Positions 7,879-16,766 of a stretch of 64,000 bases of DNA are shown here, piece after piece. Source of the DNA: Planctomycetaceae bacterium (GTDB lineage Bacteria; Planctomycetota; Planctomycetia; Planctomycetales; Planctomycetaceae); NCBI GenBank assembly GCA_024742875.1, contig JANSXP010000005.1, forward strand, positions 154,318 through 218,317, in the 5' to 3' direction. The translations under genes and the position numbers were made by a program. Positions within the stretch are counted from its first letter, which is position 1. Every line of letters starts with the position of its first letter. The notes under the pieces are model-generated. The model ran no database searches. It had not been told where the DNA came from and was given only the letters and a program-made list of their open reading frames with translations.

Positions 7879-10800
7879 TACTTATTCAATGCCTCATCAA
7901 GGTTCATGATTTGATTGCAGACCATGGTCCACGCCGCCAGTGCGGCCGGATCCAGTGCCACGTCTGCTGTTGATTCCCCGACCGCGATCAACGCGTCTGC
8001 ATCTTTCTGATGAGTGGTGTAATGATCGCGGTAGTCCTGCCAGGTCTGCAGCACAATGGGTCGTTCGCGGTCTGTCAGCGGGCGACTGAGCACCCGGGCA
8101 CAAATGGCAGCAGCGATCTGCTCGGGCGTCCCCGAAGACTGCATCGACCGCTCCGCCAGTTTGCGAGCCGCTTCGACGTACTGCGGATCATTCAGCGTCA
8201 CCAGCGCCTGCAGGGGCGTGTTGGTTCGCTCACGTCGCACGGTGCAGACTTCGCGATTGGGAGCACCCAGAGTTTCCAGTCCTGGTGGTGGTGCCATGCG
8301 TTTCCAGAAGGTGTACAGCGAACGACGGTAGAGATCCTCACCCTGGTCCTGCTTGTAATTGCGTGTGTCTCCGCCAGGCAGGCCCACCATGTTCCACAGA
8401 TTGTCCGGCTGATACGGCTTCACGCCCGGACCATACATTTTGGCCGAACGCAGTCCGCTCACGGCCAGGGCGTAGTCGCGCACCATTTCCGCATCCATCC
8501 GAAACCTCGGCCCCCGTGACAGCAGAGCGTTGTCACGGTCTTTGGCCAGCTTCTCCGGTGTGAGCACGGCCGCCTGTCGATAGGTGGCACTCATGAGCAT
8601 CTGCTTGAACAGTCGCTTCACATCCCAGCCACTGTTCACGAAATCGGTGGCCAGCCAGTCCAGCAGTTCCGGGTGAGACGGTGGTGCGCCCATAATGCCA
8701 AAGTCTTCGGGCGTGGCCACGATGCCCTGACCGAAGATCTCCTGCCAGAAACGATTGACCGTGACGCGTGCCGTCAGCGGATTGACAGGGTCCACCACCC
8801 AGCGGGCCAGCCCGAGGCGATTTTGAGGTGCGCCGGCGGGCAATGGATGTAAAGCGGACGGCGGCTGAGCGCTCACCTCATCACCGATGTTGTCGTACTC
8901 TCCCCGCATCAGGATGTTGGCCATGGCCGGCTTGTTGCGTTCCACCTGAACGTGCGTCACGGGGCTGCGTGCTTCAATGGCGGAACGTTCTTTCTGCAGC
9001 GCGTCCACGGCAGCCGACAGCTGCGGATACTGTTCGTCGTGCTGCTGCAGAAAATACGTAAACAGCTCTGCTTTCTGTGCGTCCGTTCGCTGATCGGCGG
9101 CGGTTTCCACAGCCACCGCCAGCGTTTCCGACTGACGAATCTGATTGATCTCTGCTGTGCTCAGCAGCCGATCGAACAGTCGAAAGTCCTGTACGGATCC
9201 GTCAAACACGGCGGCCGAACTCCGCTGACCTACGCGCAGGGGCGTTTCTGTGCGGATGTCGGCGGTGGCCTTGAGATTATTTGTGGTCGTGCGCGTGGCC
9301 GCCTTTTTTCCGTCCACATAGATGGCGATGCCGTTCGGCTTACCACTGCCATCCCAGGTAACAGCCACATGATGCCAGGTGTTCGCTTTGAAGCCGGATT
9401 GGGTGGTGCTGACCTTAATCGCATTGTCCGGCCAGCTTTCAATGATGTGCACGGCCAGTTGGCCATTCTCGAAGAACAGGTCCCAGCCACGATGGCTGTT
9501 GCCTTCGTCCATGCGTGCCAGAGGAGAGGCGTACTGATTCAGTTTGCTCGTGCGGATCCACTCGGTGTGAGAGAACGGCTGATCACGGGCAAAGTCTCCT
9601 ACGGCCCCCAGGCTCAGAGTGCTGCCAGGTTTGAGTTGCAGTGTCGGGCCCAGTTTGCCGTCAGGCACCCAGTTGAGATCTCCGGTTGGCGTCACGTCGA
9701 CCGGATCGCCGTCTGACTGTGCGAGTGGCACTGCGTCGCCCTCGTTGAGCGCAAGACGCACGATCTGGCCGTCGGTGGGAACACCGGCTCGAACGACGGC
9801 GGAATCTGCGTCTTCCAGCCACGCGGTGAAAGCCGGCCTGGCCCCCTCCCGACGTTTGTCGCGGGCAGCCGCAGCGTTTGCGATTTCTCCATCGATCACA
9901 GCCCACCGCTGTCGATCGGCCCCCATGGGCACACGAATGGCGGGACCACGACCGTCTCTGACATTGCCATCCAGACCGCGCTGTGTGGTGTTCCGAAAGA
10001 AGGCGGCCAGCGAGTAGTAGTCCTTCTGGGTCAGCGGATCAAACTTATGATCATGACACTGACAGCAGTTGGTCGTCAGCCCCAGATACACCCAGCCAAA
10101 CGTCTGGACACGATCGGACGCATAGAGCGCCAGATTCTCCGCTTCAATGGTGCCCCCTTCGTTGGTGGTGATGTTGCACCGCTGGAAACCGGTGGCAATT
10201 TTCTGCTCCAGCGTGGGATTCTCCAGCAGGTCACCCGCCAGCTGCTCCACCGTAAACTGATCGAACGGCTGATTTCTGTTGAACGCGCGAATCACCCAGT
10301 CCCGATAGGGCCACATTTCTCGATAGTTGTCAAAGTGCATGCCGTGGGTGTCAGCGTACCGCGCGGCGTCCAGCCAGTAGCGGGCCCGATGCTCACCCCA
10401 GGCCTCGGTGGCCATCAGCCGATCGATCGTTTCCGAAAGCGTTTGCTCCGGGTTGACTTTGTACCCATTGACAAACGCGGCAACCGCCTCTGGCTCCGGC
10501 GGCAGCCCCGTGATGTCCAGGTGCAGCCGGCGACACAACACGTGCGCCGCTGCTTCGTCAGCGGGCAACAGTTGCTCCTGCTGCAAACGCCGCAGCACAA
10601 AATGATCAATGGGATTGCGTGGCCAGCTGGCGGGAGTCACGTCCGGCACAGCAGGCGGCTGTGGGGCGAGAAAGGCCCAGTGCTTCTGGTATTCGGCCCC
10701 CTCTTCGATCCAGCGTTTGAGCGTGGCGACCTGCTCGGCACTGAGCGGCTTTTTGAATTCCGGTGGCGGCATCACCACATCGGGGTCATCAGCCGTGACA

Positions 10801-11072
10801 CGCGCGATCGCTTCGCTGCCATCCACGTCATGCGGCACAATGGCGGCAGCCGCGACGGCCGCATCTCTCAGATCCAGCCGCAGGTCGGCTTCCCGACTGG
10901 CGCTGTCGAAGCCGTGACAGGAAAAGCAGTGCTCAGCCAGAATGGGACGAACGTCGCGATTGAACTGTAAACGCTCCTGAGCGACCAGGGGCGTGGCCAG
11001 GCTGGATAGCGTGATGAGTCCACCAGCGGCCAACAGCACTCGGCGGATTGTCAACGAAGACCGTTCAGACAT
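7878..11072 (-). CDS. PSCyt1 / DUF1549 / LamG-like / DUF1553 (PSD1) protein
   Basis: 1064 residues from ATG 11072, preceded by AAGGA; the track start 86 codons earlier is not supported. It has a signal peptide (RRVLLAAGGLITLSSLATPLVAQ). Domains: planctomycete cytochrome C with the haem site CFSCH and VMPPPEFKKPLS (about residues 30-135), DUF1549 (about 150-380, ITGLPPEPEAVAAF), a LamG/concanavalin-like sandwich (about 540-690) and DUF1553 (about 770-1040, NRFWQEIFGQGIVATPEDFG). It is probably exported and may feed electrons to or from the Tat-exported DUF1501 partner encoded directly downstream. The exact reaction is unknown; planctomycetes carry many paralogues, often near polysaccharide-degradation genes. 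Confidence 0.95.
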   Translation of the reverse strand: MSERSSLTIRRVLLAAGGLITLSSLATPLVAQERLQFNRDVRPILAEHCFSCHGFDSASREADLRLDLRDAAVAAAAIVPHDVDGSEAIARVTADDPDVVMPPPEFKKPLSAEQVATLKRWIEEGAEYQKHWAFLAPQPPAVPDVTPASWPRNPIDHFVLRRLQQEQLLPADEAAAHVLCRRLHLDITGLPPEPEAVAAFVNGYKVNPEQTLSETIDRLMATEAWGEHRARYWLDAARYADTHGMHFDNYREMWPYRDWVIRAFNRNQPFDQFTVEQLAGDLLENPTLEQKIATGFQRCNITTNEGGTIEAENLALYASDRVQTFGWVYLGLTTNCCQCHDHKFDPLTQKDYYSLAAFFRNTTQRGLDGNVRDGRGPAIRVPMGADRQRWAVIDGEIANAAAARDKRREGARPAFTAWLEDADSAVVRAGVPTDGQIVRLALNEGDAVPLAQSDGDPVDVTPTGDLNWVPDGKLGPTLQLKPGSTLSLGAVGDFARDQPFSHTEWIRTSKLNQYASPLARMDEGNSHRGWDLFFENGQLAVHIIESWPDNAIKVSTTQSGFKANTWHHVAVTWDGSGKPNGIAIYVDGKKAATRTTTNNLKATADIRTETPLRVGQRSSAAVFDGSVQDFRLFDRLLSTAEINQIRQSETLAVAVETAADQRTDAQKAELFTYFLQQHDEQYPQLSAAVDALQKERSAIEARSPVTHVQVERNKPAMANILMRGEYDNIGDEVSAQPPSALHPLPAGAPQNRLGLARWVVDPVNPLTARVTVNRFWQEIFGQGIVATPEDFGIMGAPPSHPELLDWLATDFVNSGWDVKRLFKQMLMSATYRQAAVLTPEKLAKDRDNALLSRGPRFRMDAEMVRDYALAVSGLRSAKMYGPGVKPYQPDNLWNMVGLPGGDTRNYKQDQGEDLYRRSLYTFWKRMAPPPGLETLGAPNREVCTVRRERTNTPLQALVTLNDPQYVEAARKLAERSMQSSGTPEQIAAAICARVLSRPLTDRERPIVLQTWQDYRDHYTTHQKDADALIAVGESTADVALDPAALAAWTMVCNQIMNLDEALNK

Positions 11073-11585
11073 TTTTTTTCCTTGAAATTTCCGTGCAGAC
11101 GTGACCAGTAACCAGAGGATGGCAGTCGGGAAGCAGCGAAAATCAACCAAAGACAAAGGCGGGACAGAGGGTGGGAGCTGGGTCTGCGAACAACCAGATA
11201 CCGAACGAAACGCCACCCGAGCGAAACGCCACCCGAGCGAACCGCCACCCGAGCGAAAATTTCTATTCGGCAGATGTGCGGATGCGCGGATGCGGCACCT
11301 GAACGTGTTGCACGTGTGCGGCGTCGCCACTCAACACAGCAGACACAGCCGTGTGACAGACCTACAGTGGACCACACCGACACACTAATGCCAAACTAAC
11401 ACAAGTGTGCTTCAGAGGGCGTCTGAGGTCTTGGAAAGACACCGCGGGAAATTGGACATTCACCGCAAGCCTCTGGCTAACCCACCCGGGGAAGCCTGCG
11501 CCACGGGCCAACAAACCCGCCAAACATCCCGCGAATGACTGCCGGTCCGCGTCCCCAACGGGACGGCCACAACCGTGGGGCCGGC
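11073..11585. other. Intergenic leader of the PSD1/DUF1501 operon
   Basis: 513 bp between the operon start and the tRNA terminator. It contains a 16-bp tandem array (listed separately); otherwise no gene, tRNA or clear promoter hexamers are seen. Confidence 0.6.
11205..11252. repeat. 16-bp tandem repeat, 3 copies plus a partial fourth
   Basis: Unit GCGAAACGCCACCCGA: 11205-11220 (first base differs), 11221-11236, 11237-11252 (one mismatch), then GCGAAA. It lies about 130-180 bp upstream of the PSD1 gene start on the minus strand. Confidence 0.93.
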
Positions 11586-11630
11586 AAAAAAAAAAGCCGC
11601 GGAAGCACTACATTCAGAGTGCTCCCCGGC
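11586..11630 (-). terminator. Rho-independent terminator of tRNA-Gln
   Basis: Read on the minus strand, a GC-rich stem (GCCGGGGAGCACT pairing with AGTGCTTCCGCGGC, one mismatch) with an 8-base loop is followed directly by ten T. It begins nine bases after the tRNA 3' end. Confidence 0.9.
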
Positions 11631-11638
11631 TCAGAAAG

Positions 11639-11710
11639 TAACCCGACCAGGACTTGAACCTGGAATAACAGAATCAAAATCTGTTGTGTTACCGATTACA
11701 CTATCGGGTT
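11639..11710 (-). tRNA. tRNA-Gln (anticodon TTG)
   Basis: On the minus strand the acceptor arms AACCCGA and TCGGGTT pair perfectly, the D arm is GTGTAATCGGTAACAC, the anticodon stem ACAGA/TCTGT closes the loop TTTTGAT with anticodon TTG (genomic 11675-11677), and the T arm is CAGGTTCAAGTCCTG. The discriminator base is A and CCA is not encoded. Gln(TTG) reads CAA and, with wobble, CAG. The gene sits 117 bp downstream of the TPR/alpha-CTD gene on the same strand and is followed by a strong terminator. Confidence 0.95.
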
Positions 11711-11827
11711 GCTCTGGGCGGCGTTGACGTCGCCCTGAAGACGATTTTAGGCGCCCATTTTCCCTGCGGCAAGACTTCCTGATACGGAAGAAATGACCGC
11801 AGCGAATTTTGGAGATCGGCAAGCCGA

Positions 11828-13150
11828 CTAATCGTTCCGCAGCTTCAAACCCATTTCGGTCAGCTTCTGGCGGATTTCGTTCAGTGATGTCACACCGAAG
11901 TTGCGGCTGGCGAGCAGCTCGTCCGCGGTACGCGAGGTTAGCTGTCCAATCGTTTGAATGGCCAGACGATTCATGCACTTGCGAGATCGCACGGACAGGC
12001 TCAGATCGCCAATCGGACGATTGAGAGATGCCTGCTCCTCGGGTGACAGGTTCTGATCCACGAAGCTGTCGCGGGCGTGGACTTTGTGCAGATTCAAACC
12101 AATCCGCAGGCCGTGAGCAGCCAGCAGTTCGCGAATTTCGTGCAGCGATGTTTCGCCAAAGTTCTTGCCGGCCAGCAGTTCCTGTTCGCTGATCTCGGTC
12201 AGGTCGCCCAGCGTGTTGATGTCCATGGCTGTCAGGCAGTTGCGGCTGCGGACTGACAGTTCGAAGTCGGTCACAGGACGCCCCAGCAGCTGCTTCATGC
12301 GAGCTTCCTGGCGAGCCTGATCTTCGTCGTAATACATGTCCTGCGTGGCTTCGATGTCCTTCAGGTACAGCTCAGCCTGTGCGTGGGTCGGGTCAAATTC
12401 CATCACCCGGCGGAAGCAGAATGCGGCCGCCTTATAGCTTTCGCGATCTTCATACAGCAGCCCCAGATTCAGCAGGGCACCAACGTAATACGGTGGTCGG
12501 GAGAGACTGCGTTCGTAGTAGCGAATGGATTCTTCATCGTTGCCACGCAGGCTGTTTTCCGCAGCCAGCCAAAACAGAGCGCGGGAATGATGCGGATCCA
12601 TATCAACCGCACGTTCAAAATATTCGACAGCCGTCAGGGCGTCACCGCGGTCGGCCCAGATGCAGCCCATCTGGAACGAATACTCCGCACGGCTGGCGGC
12701 AGAAGCCGCCACGCTTCGCAGCATCTGCTCAGCTGCATCCACATCTCCGCCGGCACGCACAGAACCAGCCTGACGCAGGGTGGCTTCAATCTGATCGAAT
12801 CCGGCTTTGCCCGCATCTTCAAATCGGCTGGCAGCGTCCGCATGACGTCCCAGTGAGGTCAGCACCTGAGCGTGAAAATAGATGGCCACGCCGTCACCTG
12901 TCACCTGCGACATCATGGCGTCGGCTTCGCTGTGTCGTGACAGCAGATAGCAGGCCACGCCGACTCGCGCCAAAGTGGCTTCCGGAGCGTCTCCGGCAGC
13001 CACCTTCTTCTGCAGCTCGTTCAGACACTGGCGGATCTCTCCGGCCTGCTGACCGGCCACAGCACTGCGAAGGGACTCCACCTGGTCCAGCGTCAGTGGA
13101 CTCGTCAGGTTGAGAAGTTCTGATACGTCAATCATGTTAGCTACTGACAC
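11828..13150 (-). CDS. TPR protein with two tandem RNA-polymerase alpha-CTD-like domains
   Basis: 440 residues from GTG 13150 (AAGGAA ten bases upstream); an ATG at 13135 is an alternative. Residues about 30-275 are helical TPR-type repeats (AVEYFERAVDMDPHHSRALFWLA, AAAFCFRRVMEFDPTHAQAE). Then come two copies of the alpha C-terminal HhH module: about 285-350 (LSVRSRNCLTAMDINTLGDL...GETSLHEIRELL) and 376-440 (LSVRSRKCMNRLAIQTIGQL...GVTSLNEIRQKL). In RpoA this domain binds UP-element DNA and activators. No RpoA N-terminal domain is present, so it is not a core subunit. It looks like a planctomycete-specific transcription accessory protein; the function is inferred from domains only. Confidence 0.88.
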   Translation of the reverse strand: MSVANMIDVSELLNLTSPLTLDQVESLRSAVAGQQAGEIRQCLNELQKKVAAGDAPEATLARVGVACYLLSRHSEADAMMSQVTGDGVAIYFHAQVLTSLGRHADAASRFEDAGKAGFDQIEATLRQAGSVRAGGDVDAAEQMLRSVAASAASRAEYSFQMGCIWADRGDALTAVEYFERAVDMDPHHSRALFWLAAENSLRGNDEESIRYYERSLSRPPYYVGALLNLGLLYEDRESYKAAAFCFRRVMEFDPTHAQAELYLKDIEATQDMYYDEDQARQEARMKQLLGRPVTDFELSVRSRNCLTAMDINTLGDLTEISEQELLAGKNFGETSLHEIRELLAAHGLRIGLNLHKVHARDSFVDQNLSPEEQASLNRPIGDLSLSVRSRKCMNRLAIQTIGQLTSRTADELLASRNFGVTSLNEIRQKLTEMGLKLRND

Positions 13151-13396
13151 TTAAGTCTGTTCCTTCCGGGAATCGACTAAGGAAGTCGTGGAAAACAACG
13201 GAACACGCCGTGGTCCGTCCGCCTACGGGGAAATCGCCGATCCCCCGATTTTTGGAAACCCGATAGTTTATCTCAGGAGCAGCCTTGACACAAATCAGTG
13301 CCAGCTATTCCCGAAAATTGTTGGCGGGAGCCTCAATCCGTCCCTAATTCGGCTCAATTACGGCCTTTTCGCCACTCTCTCGCCGATTCCCGCCCC
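13151..13396. other. Leader region of the TPR/alpha-CTD gene
   Basis: This is most of the 468-bp gap between the alpha-CTD gene and the lipoprotein gene. AT content is locally higher around 13250-13400, as expected for a promoter, but no confident hexamers were identified. The rest of the gap (13397-13618) holds the terminator listed next and, at 13457-13480, a second small hairpin with arms CGAAG/CTTCG. Confidence 0.5.
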
Positions 13397-13450
13397 AAAA
13401 AACGAAAGAAGCACCGTGCGACTCGAAGGGGATGAGTCGCTCGGTGCTTC
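13397..13450 (-). terminator. Rho-independent terminator downstream of the lipoprotein gene
   Basis: On the minus strand the arms GAAGCACCG-A-GCGACTC and GAGTCGC-A-CGGTGCTTC pair over 16 bp with one internal mismatch and a 9-base loop (stem 13408-13450), then TTCTTTCGTTTTTTGG follows. It is 170 bp past the lipoprotein stop and upstream of the alpha-CTD gene, so it insulates the two. Confidence 0.82.
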
Positions 13451-13618
13451 AAACGAAGAAGGCGAAGGAAACTTCGCTTCAGGAGAATTCAGGCTCCGCA
13501 GACATGGCCCAGCCAGCCCAGGTCGTGCGATCCGCACGATGGTCTGCAAAGCGGAGTGCCGTGACTGGCGTGCCGCGGCGTCCGGCAGGACACACGTCAG
13601 CATCCAGCGGCAGGCTCA

Positions 13619-13876
13619 TCAGTAAGTCGGGATGGTCTGAATGGGGGCAAAGGCAGTCGTTGGGTAACCGGGAGCAAACGCGGTTGCCGGAGCTCCACCT
13701 GGCAGAGCGCCCGTCGGATAGCCGCCGGGAGCCACACCACAACCGCCGCCACATGATCCGCAGGCACCACCATAGCCAGGGTAACCAGCACCGTATCCGT
13801 AACCGTGAAGCAGGCAGCAGCCGGACAGCGAGCACATCAACAGCAGGCTGCCAAAAAACATAAACAAGCGATTCAT
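13619..13876 (-). CDS. Small Gly/Tyr/Pro-rich lipoprotein
   Basis: 85 residues from ATG 13876 with GGAG upstream; the longer open frame to 14317 is unsupported. The N-terminus MNRLFMFFGSLLLMCSLSGC is a lipoprotein signal with lipobox LSGC (Cys20). The mature part is low-complexity: a GYGYGAGYPGYGG stretch, a Cys-containing glycine tract (CGSCGGGCG), then repeats of the type (P)G-Y-P-T and TAFAPGYPTTAFAP. No enzymatic domain is present. Short Gly/Tyr lipoproteins of this type are common in planctomycetes and have no assigned role; structural attachment to the envelope is a guess. Confidence 0.8.
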   Translation of the reverse strand: MNRLFMFFGSLLLMCSLSGCCLLHGYGYGAGYPGYGGACGSCGGGCGVAPGGYPTGALPGGAPATAFAPGYPTTAFAPIQTIPTY

Positions 13877-14276
13877 CTGAGCGCCTCCAAAGAGCTGCCG
13901 AAAGGATGCCCGAACAGACAATGGCAGTGGGAGTAAGAGAGGTTGGAAGTGATGGAACCAAATCAGCAGGCGAGGAAGCCGGTGAGTTGGTATCGAGATT
14001 GAGAGGAGAGGTAAGGGCACTGACAATATCAGTGCTGGCCGGAAATTATGAGAACCGGCGAAATGGGTCAATACCTGTTTGCAGCCCACCGGATCTGCTC
14101 GTTCGCCGTGCGAAACCAGCGTTTTTACGTCGCAAAACCGGCGCGCTTCCAACAAACCCTCAAGCCGCAGGAAAAAAAATCCGAAGCGATTTTTCCCCGC
14201 AGACACGGCGACCGTGGCCCTCACTCGACGTGACGGCAGAGCGCCTCTGCGTACCGTCACAGCGTGTCCGCCGGCA
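13877..14276. other. Intergenic region between truD and the lipoprotein gene
   Basis: 400 bp. Besides the stem-loop after truD (listed separately) there is an A/T-rich inverted repeat at 14170-14196 (GGAAAAATC-type arms). The part nearest 13876 should carry the lipoprotein promoter; no clear hexamers were seen. Confidence 0.5.
14230..14260 (-). terminator. Strong stem-loop just after truD, possible U-less terminator
   Basis: GTGACG and CGTCAC form an outer stem, GCAGAG and CTCTGC an inner stem around a CGC loop, with a one-sided GTAC bulge. It lies 16 bp past the truD stop. No T tract follows on the minus strand, so intrinsic termination is uncertain; it may stabilise the 3' end. Confidence 0.45.
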
Positions 14277-15470
14277 TCACACGGTGGAGGAGGAGGACGC
14301 CGAGGAAGACACAACACAGTCGCACAACTGCTGCACCACGACCGTCGCGAAACTGCCGGCCGGCAGCGTGAATTTCACGCGAACCGCAGACGGTTCCACG
14401 AGTTCGCATTCAACGTCGGACAGACACACCACCATGGGACGCCGGGTGCCCTGAGAATGACGCTTGAACTGCGCAAACGATTCGCCGCTGATCCCCAGCG
14501 CCGACAGACACTCCCGCTCACGTTCGGCCGCACGGCCTTGCGCTGGCAGCATATCGGGCCCGGGCATGGGCCCCATCGGGACCAGTTCTGATCGGATCTG
14601 TTCGTCAGCGTCTGCGGCGAGAAACGGGCGAGTGCCTCCACGACGACAGACCACATCTCCCTCCAGCAGCGTGCGCAGCTGCCCCTGCTGCACGCGCTCT
14701 GCCACAATCAGATTGAATACCGCCGACTGCACCGCACTGGGAAGCATACGTGACAGATAACGTCGGCGGTTTTTGGACCAGGTTCTGGCAATGCCGGGAT
14801 CACGCAGATAGTCAATGCCAGCCGAGACATTGCCGCCCTGATGGCCGAATCGCTGTTCTCCAAAATAGTTGGGGAAGCCGTCGTCCGCCATCTGCTGCAG
14901 AACGCCACGAACAGCATCGACGGCCGTTTCTGGCAGCTCAGCGTCGGGGCTGGCAGCGCGGAGCACCAGTTCAAACCGGTTACCGGCCAGATGACCGGTC
15001 TTCAGTTTGTTGGTGTGTCGCTGCACGGTGAGGACCCGAATACCATCGAGCGCCAGTTCATCGACGAGAGCCTCACACCTTTGCGGAACGGAAACAAACT
15101 GACGGGTGATCGCCCGTCGGTCCTTCTGACCGGCCGTTCCAATATCCCGCTGAGAGATCTGCAGTGCCCGAGCCAGTCGGCTGACCAGATCGCCGGCCGC
15201 CACATCTGTTTTCTCCACCCACAGATACAGATGCTCGCCCGAGCCAGAGGGCAGATACTTTGGCTGCTCCTGGACCACAAAGTCACTCACGCGGTGGCGA
15301 ATGATCATCGACGGTAGTACGGCAGCCCACGCCGCTGGCGGTCGCAGAATGGTGGACAGCAATTCCGGGGACAGCGACTCGGCGGACACGCCACCGTGTG
15401 ACGGTGGTGCGGGTGGCACTCTCTTCGCGGCTGCTGTTTCAGGCGACTGTTCGGTCGACCGCTCATTCAT
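14277..15470 (-). CDS. truD: tRNA pseudouridine(13) synthase TruD
   Basis: 397 residues, ATG 15470, overlapping the upstream hydrolase gene by 8 bp. TruD converts U13 of certain tRNAs to pseudouridine. It shows the TruD hallmarks: the N-terminal DFVVQEQPKYLPSGSGEHLYLWVEK, the catalytic loop GTAGQKDRRAITRQFVSV with the conserved Asp, RHTNKLKTGHLAGNRFELVLR, and PNYFGEQRFG. Residues 1-50 are a low-complexity Pro/Ala/Ser extension absent from E. coli TruD; an in-frame ATG at MIIRHRVSDFVV could be an alternative start. The protein is cytoplasmic. The genomic overlap suggests co-transcription with the serine hydrolase, without an obvious functional link. Confidence 0.93.
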   Translation of the reverse strand: MNERSTEQSPETAAAKRVPPAPPSHGGVSAESLSPELLSTILRPPAAWAAVLPSMIIRHRVSDFVVQEQPKYLPSGSGEHLYLWVEKTDVAAGDLVSRLARALQISQRDIGTAGQKDRRAITRQFVSVPQRCEALVDELALDGIRVLTVQRHTNKLKTGHLAGNRFELVLRAASPDAELPETAVDAVRGVLQQMADDGFPNYFGEQRFGHQGGNVSAGIDYLRDPGIARTWSKNRRRYLSRMLPSAVQSAVFNLIVAERVQQGQLRTLLEGDVVCRRGGTRPFLAADADEQIRSELVPMGPMPGPDMLPAQGRAAERERECLSALGISGESFAQFKRHSQGTRRPMVVCLSDVECELVEPSAVRVKFTLPAGSFATVVVQQLCDCVVSSSASSSSTV

Positions 15471-16674
15471 CCGATGTCATCCTCATGGCGGCGGCCGACA
15501 CCGTCGCGATGCGTCCTGCCAGGGCATTGACAGACCCTTTTCCGTCCGGATGCACGCGATTGCTCAGAAAGATAACAAACAGATCCAGCTGCGGATCAAT
15601 CCACATCGCGGTCCCCGTAAATCCACCGTGGCCAAAAGCGGACACCGACATCAGGTCGCCGCGGTTCGAAGAATACGGGGACTTCATATCCCAGCCGAGA
15701 GTCCTCAGTCCAGACGACACTTTCTGCGGCGACCGCATGAGTTTCACGGTGGCCGGCTGTATGACGGACTCACCATTCCACTGCCCTTCGTTGAGCAGCA
15801 TCTGGCAATAGCGGGCCAGATCGTCGGCCGTGGAGAACAGCCCGGCATGACCGGCGACCCCGCCCAGCGCCCAGGCGCGGGGATCGTGGACATCGCCCTG
15901 CATCCATTTTCCATCGCGCTGCTGAGTCACGGCACAGCGTCTTCTTAGAGCGTCACCGGGGAGGTAACCGGTCTCATTCATCTGCAGGCGATCAAAAACT
16001 CGCTGCCGGACAAACTCGTTCAGCGGCTGCCCGGAAATCCGCTGAATCAGTTCTCCCAGCACAATGAATCCGACGTCTGTGTAGGCGAAGCGGGTTCCCG
16101 GCTCCACCCACGGCTCCAGAGCGTGGATGCGTTCTATGGCCCGCTCACGGCCATCCGCATAGTCACGAATATGGTTGTCCGGAATCAGGCCCCCCATGTG
16201 AGTGAGCAGTTGTCGCACGGTGATCTCCTGTTTGCCGCCGGCTGCGAATTCCGGCAGATAGGTGGCCACCGGCTGATCCACGTCCACTTTGCCGTCTTCG
16301 ACCAGCAGCATCACACAGGTGGCCGTCACCACGGGCTTGGTGATTGATGCCATGTCAAACACCGTGTCCACCGTCATGGGCACTTTGTCCGGCAGCAGTT
16401 GTCGAAACCCAAACGCTTTGCGATAGACGATCTTTCCCCGATGCCCCACAACCACGACACAGCCGGGCATTTTGCCGCGACTGAGCCCCTCGCTCACGAT
16501 GTCATCAATCGCCGCCAGCCGCCGGGCGCTCATGCCCAGCGTGGCTGGGTCCACAACAGGCAGTGCTCTTTGTGCATCAACCGGGACGGCCGCACGGTCG
16601 ATTTGCGGTTCGTCGGCAGGGGCCGCAGTTGTCCCCACGCAGAGGATTAGCAGCAGACAGAGGCATTGTTTCAC
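15463..16674 (-). CDS. Exported beta-lactamase-fold serine hydrolase
   Basis: 403 residues, ATG 16674, with signal peptide MKQCLCLLLILCVGTTAAPA. It belongs to the class C beta-lactamase/esterase family (PF00144): nucleophile SxxK in FDMASITKPVV, the Tyr motif as YTDVGF in place of YxN, and an HGGFTG segment corresponding to the KTG strand. The acyl-enzyme mechanism is intact, but these proteins are usually esterases, D-peptidases or of unknown function rather than resistance enzymes, and LARKDA-type or PBP domains are absent. It acts in the periplasm. It is followed by truD with an 8-bp overlap. Confidence 0.9.
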   Translation of the reverse strand: MKQCLCLLLILCVGTTAAPADEPQIDRAAVPVDAQRALPVVDPATLGMSARRLAAIDDIVSEGLSRGKMPGCVVVVGHRGKIVYRKAFGFRQLLPDKVPMTVDTVFDMASITKPVVTATCVMLLVEDGKVDVDQPVATYLPEFAAGGKQEITVRQLLTHMGGLIPDNHIRDYADGRERAIERIHALEPWVEPGTRFAYTDVGFIVLGELIQRISGQPLNEFVRQRVFDRLQMNETGYLPGDALRRRCAVTQQRDGKWMQGDVHDPRAWALGGVAGHAGLFSTADDLARYCQMLLNEGQWNGESVIQPATVKLMRSPQKVSSGLRTLGWDMKSPYSSNRGDLMSVSAFGHGGFTGTAMWIDPQLDLFVIFLSNRVHPDGKGSVNALAGRIATVSAAAMRMTSDE

Positions 16675-16766
16675 GGTCGTTGTCCTCGCATCATTTTCTC
16701 CGCAGCCGTTTCATAAAGACACCGATGACATCACGCCCGCGGCAGCCTGCCTGGCCACCAGATGTT

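Noticed and set aside
10047..10970. 307-residue open frame on plus inside the PSD1 gene
   Set aside because: No ribosome site or domain; it is antisense to conserved DUF1549/PSCyt1 sequence.
13188..13625. 145-residue open frame on plus
   Set aside because: It runs through the terminator hairpin at 13397-13450 and has no domain or ribosome site.
15463..16674. Antibiotic-resistance beta-lactamase
   Set aside because: The fold matches but the family is mostly esterases and peptidases; YTD replaces YxN and there is no resistance context.
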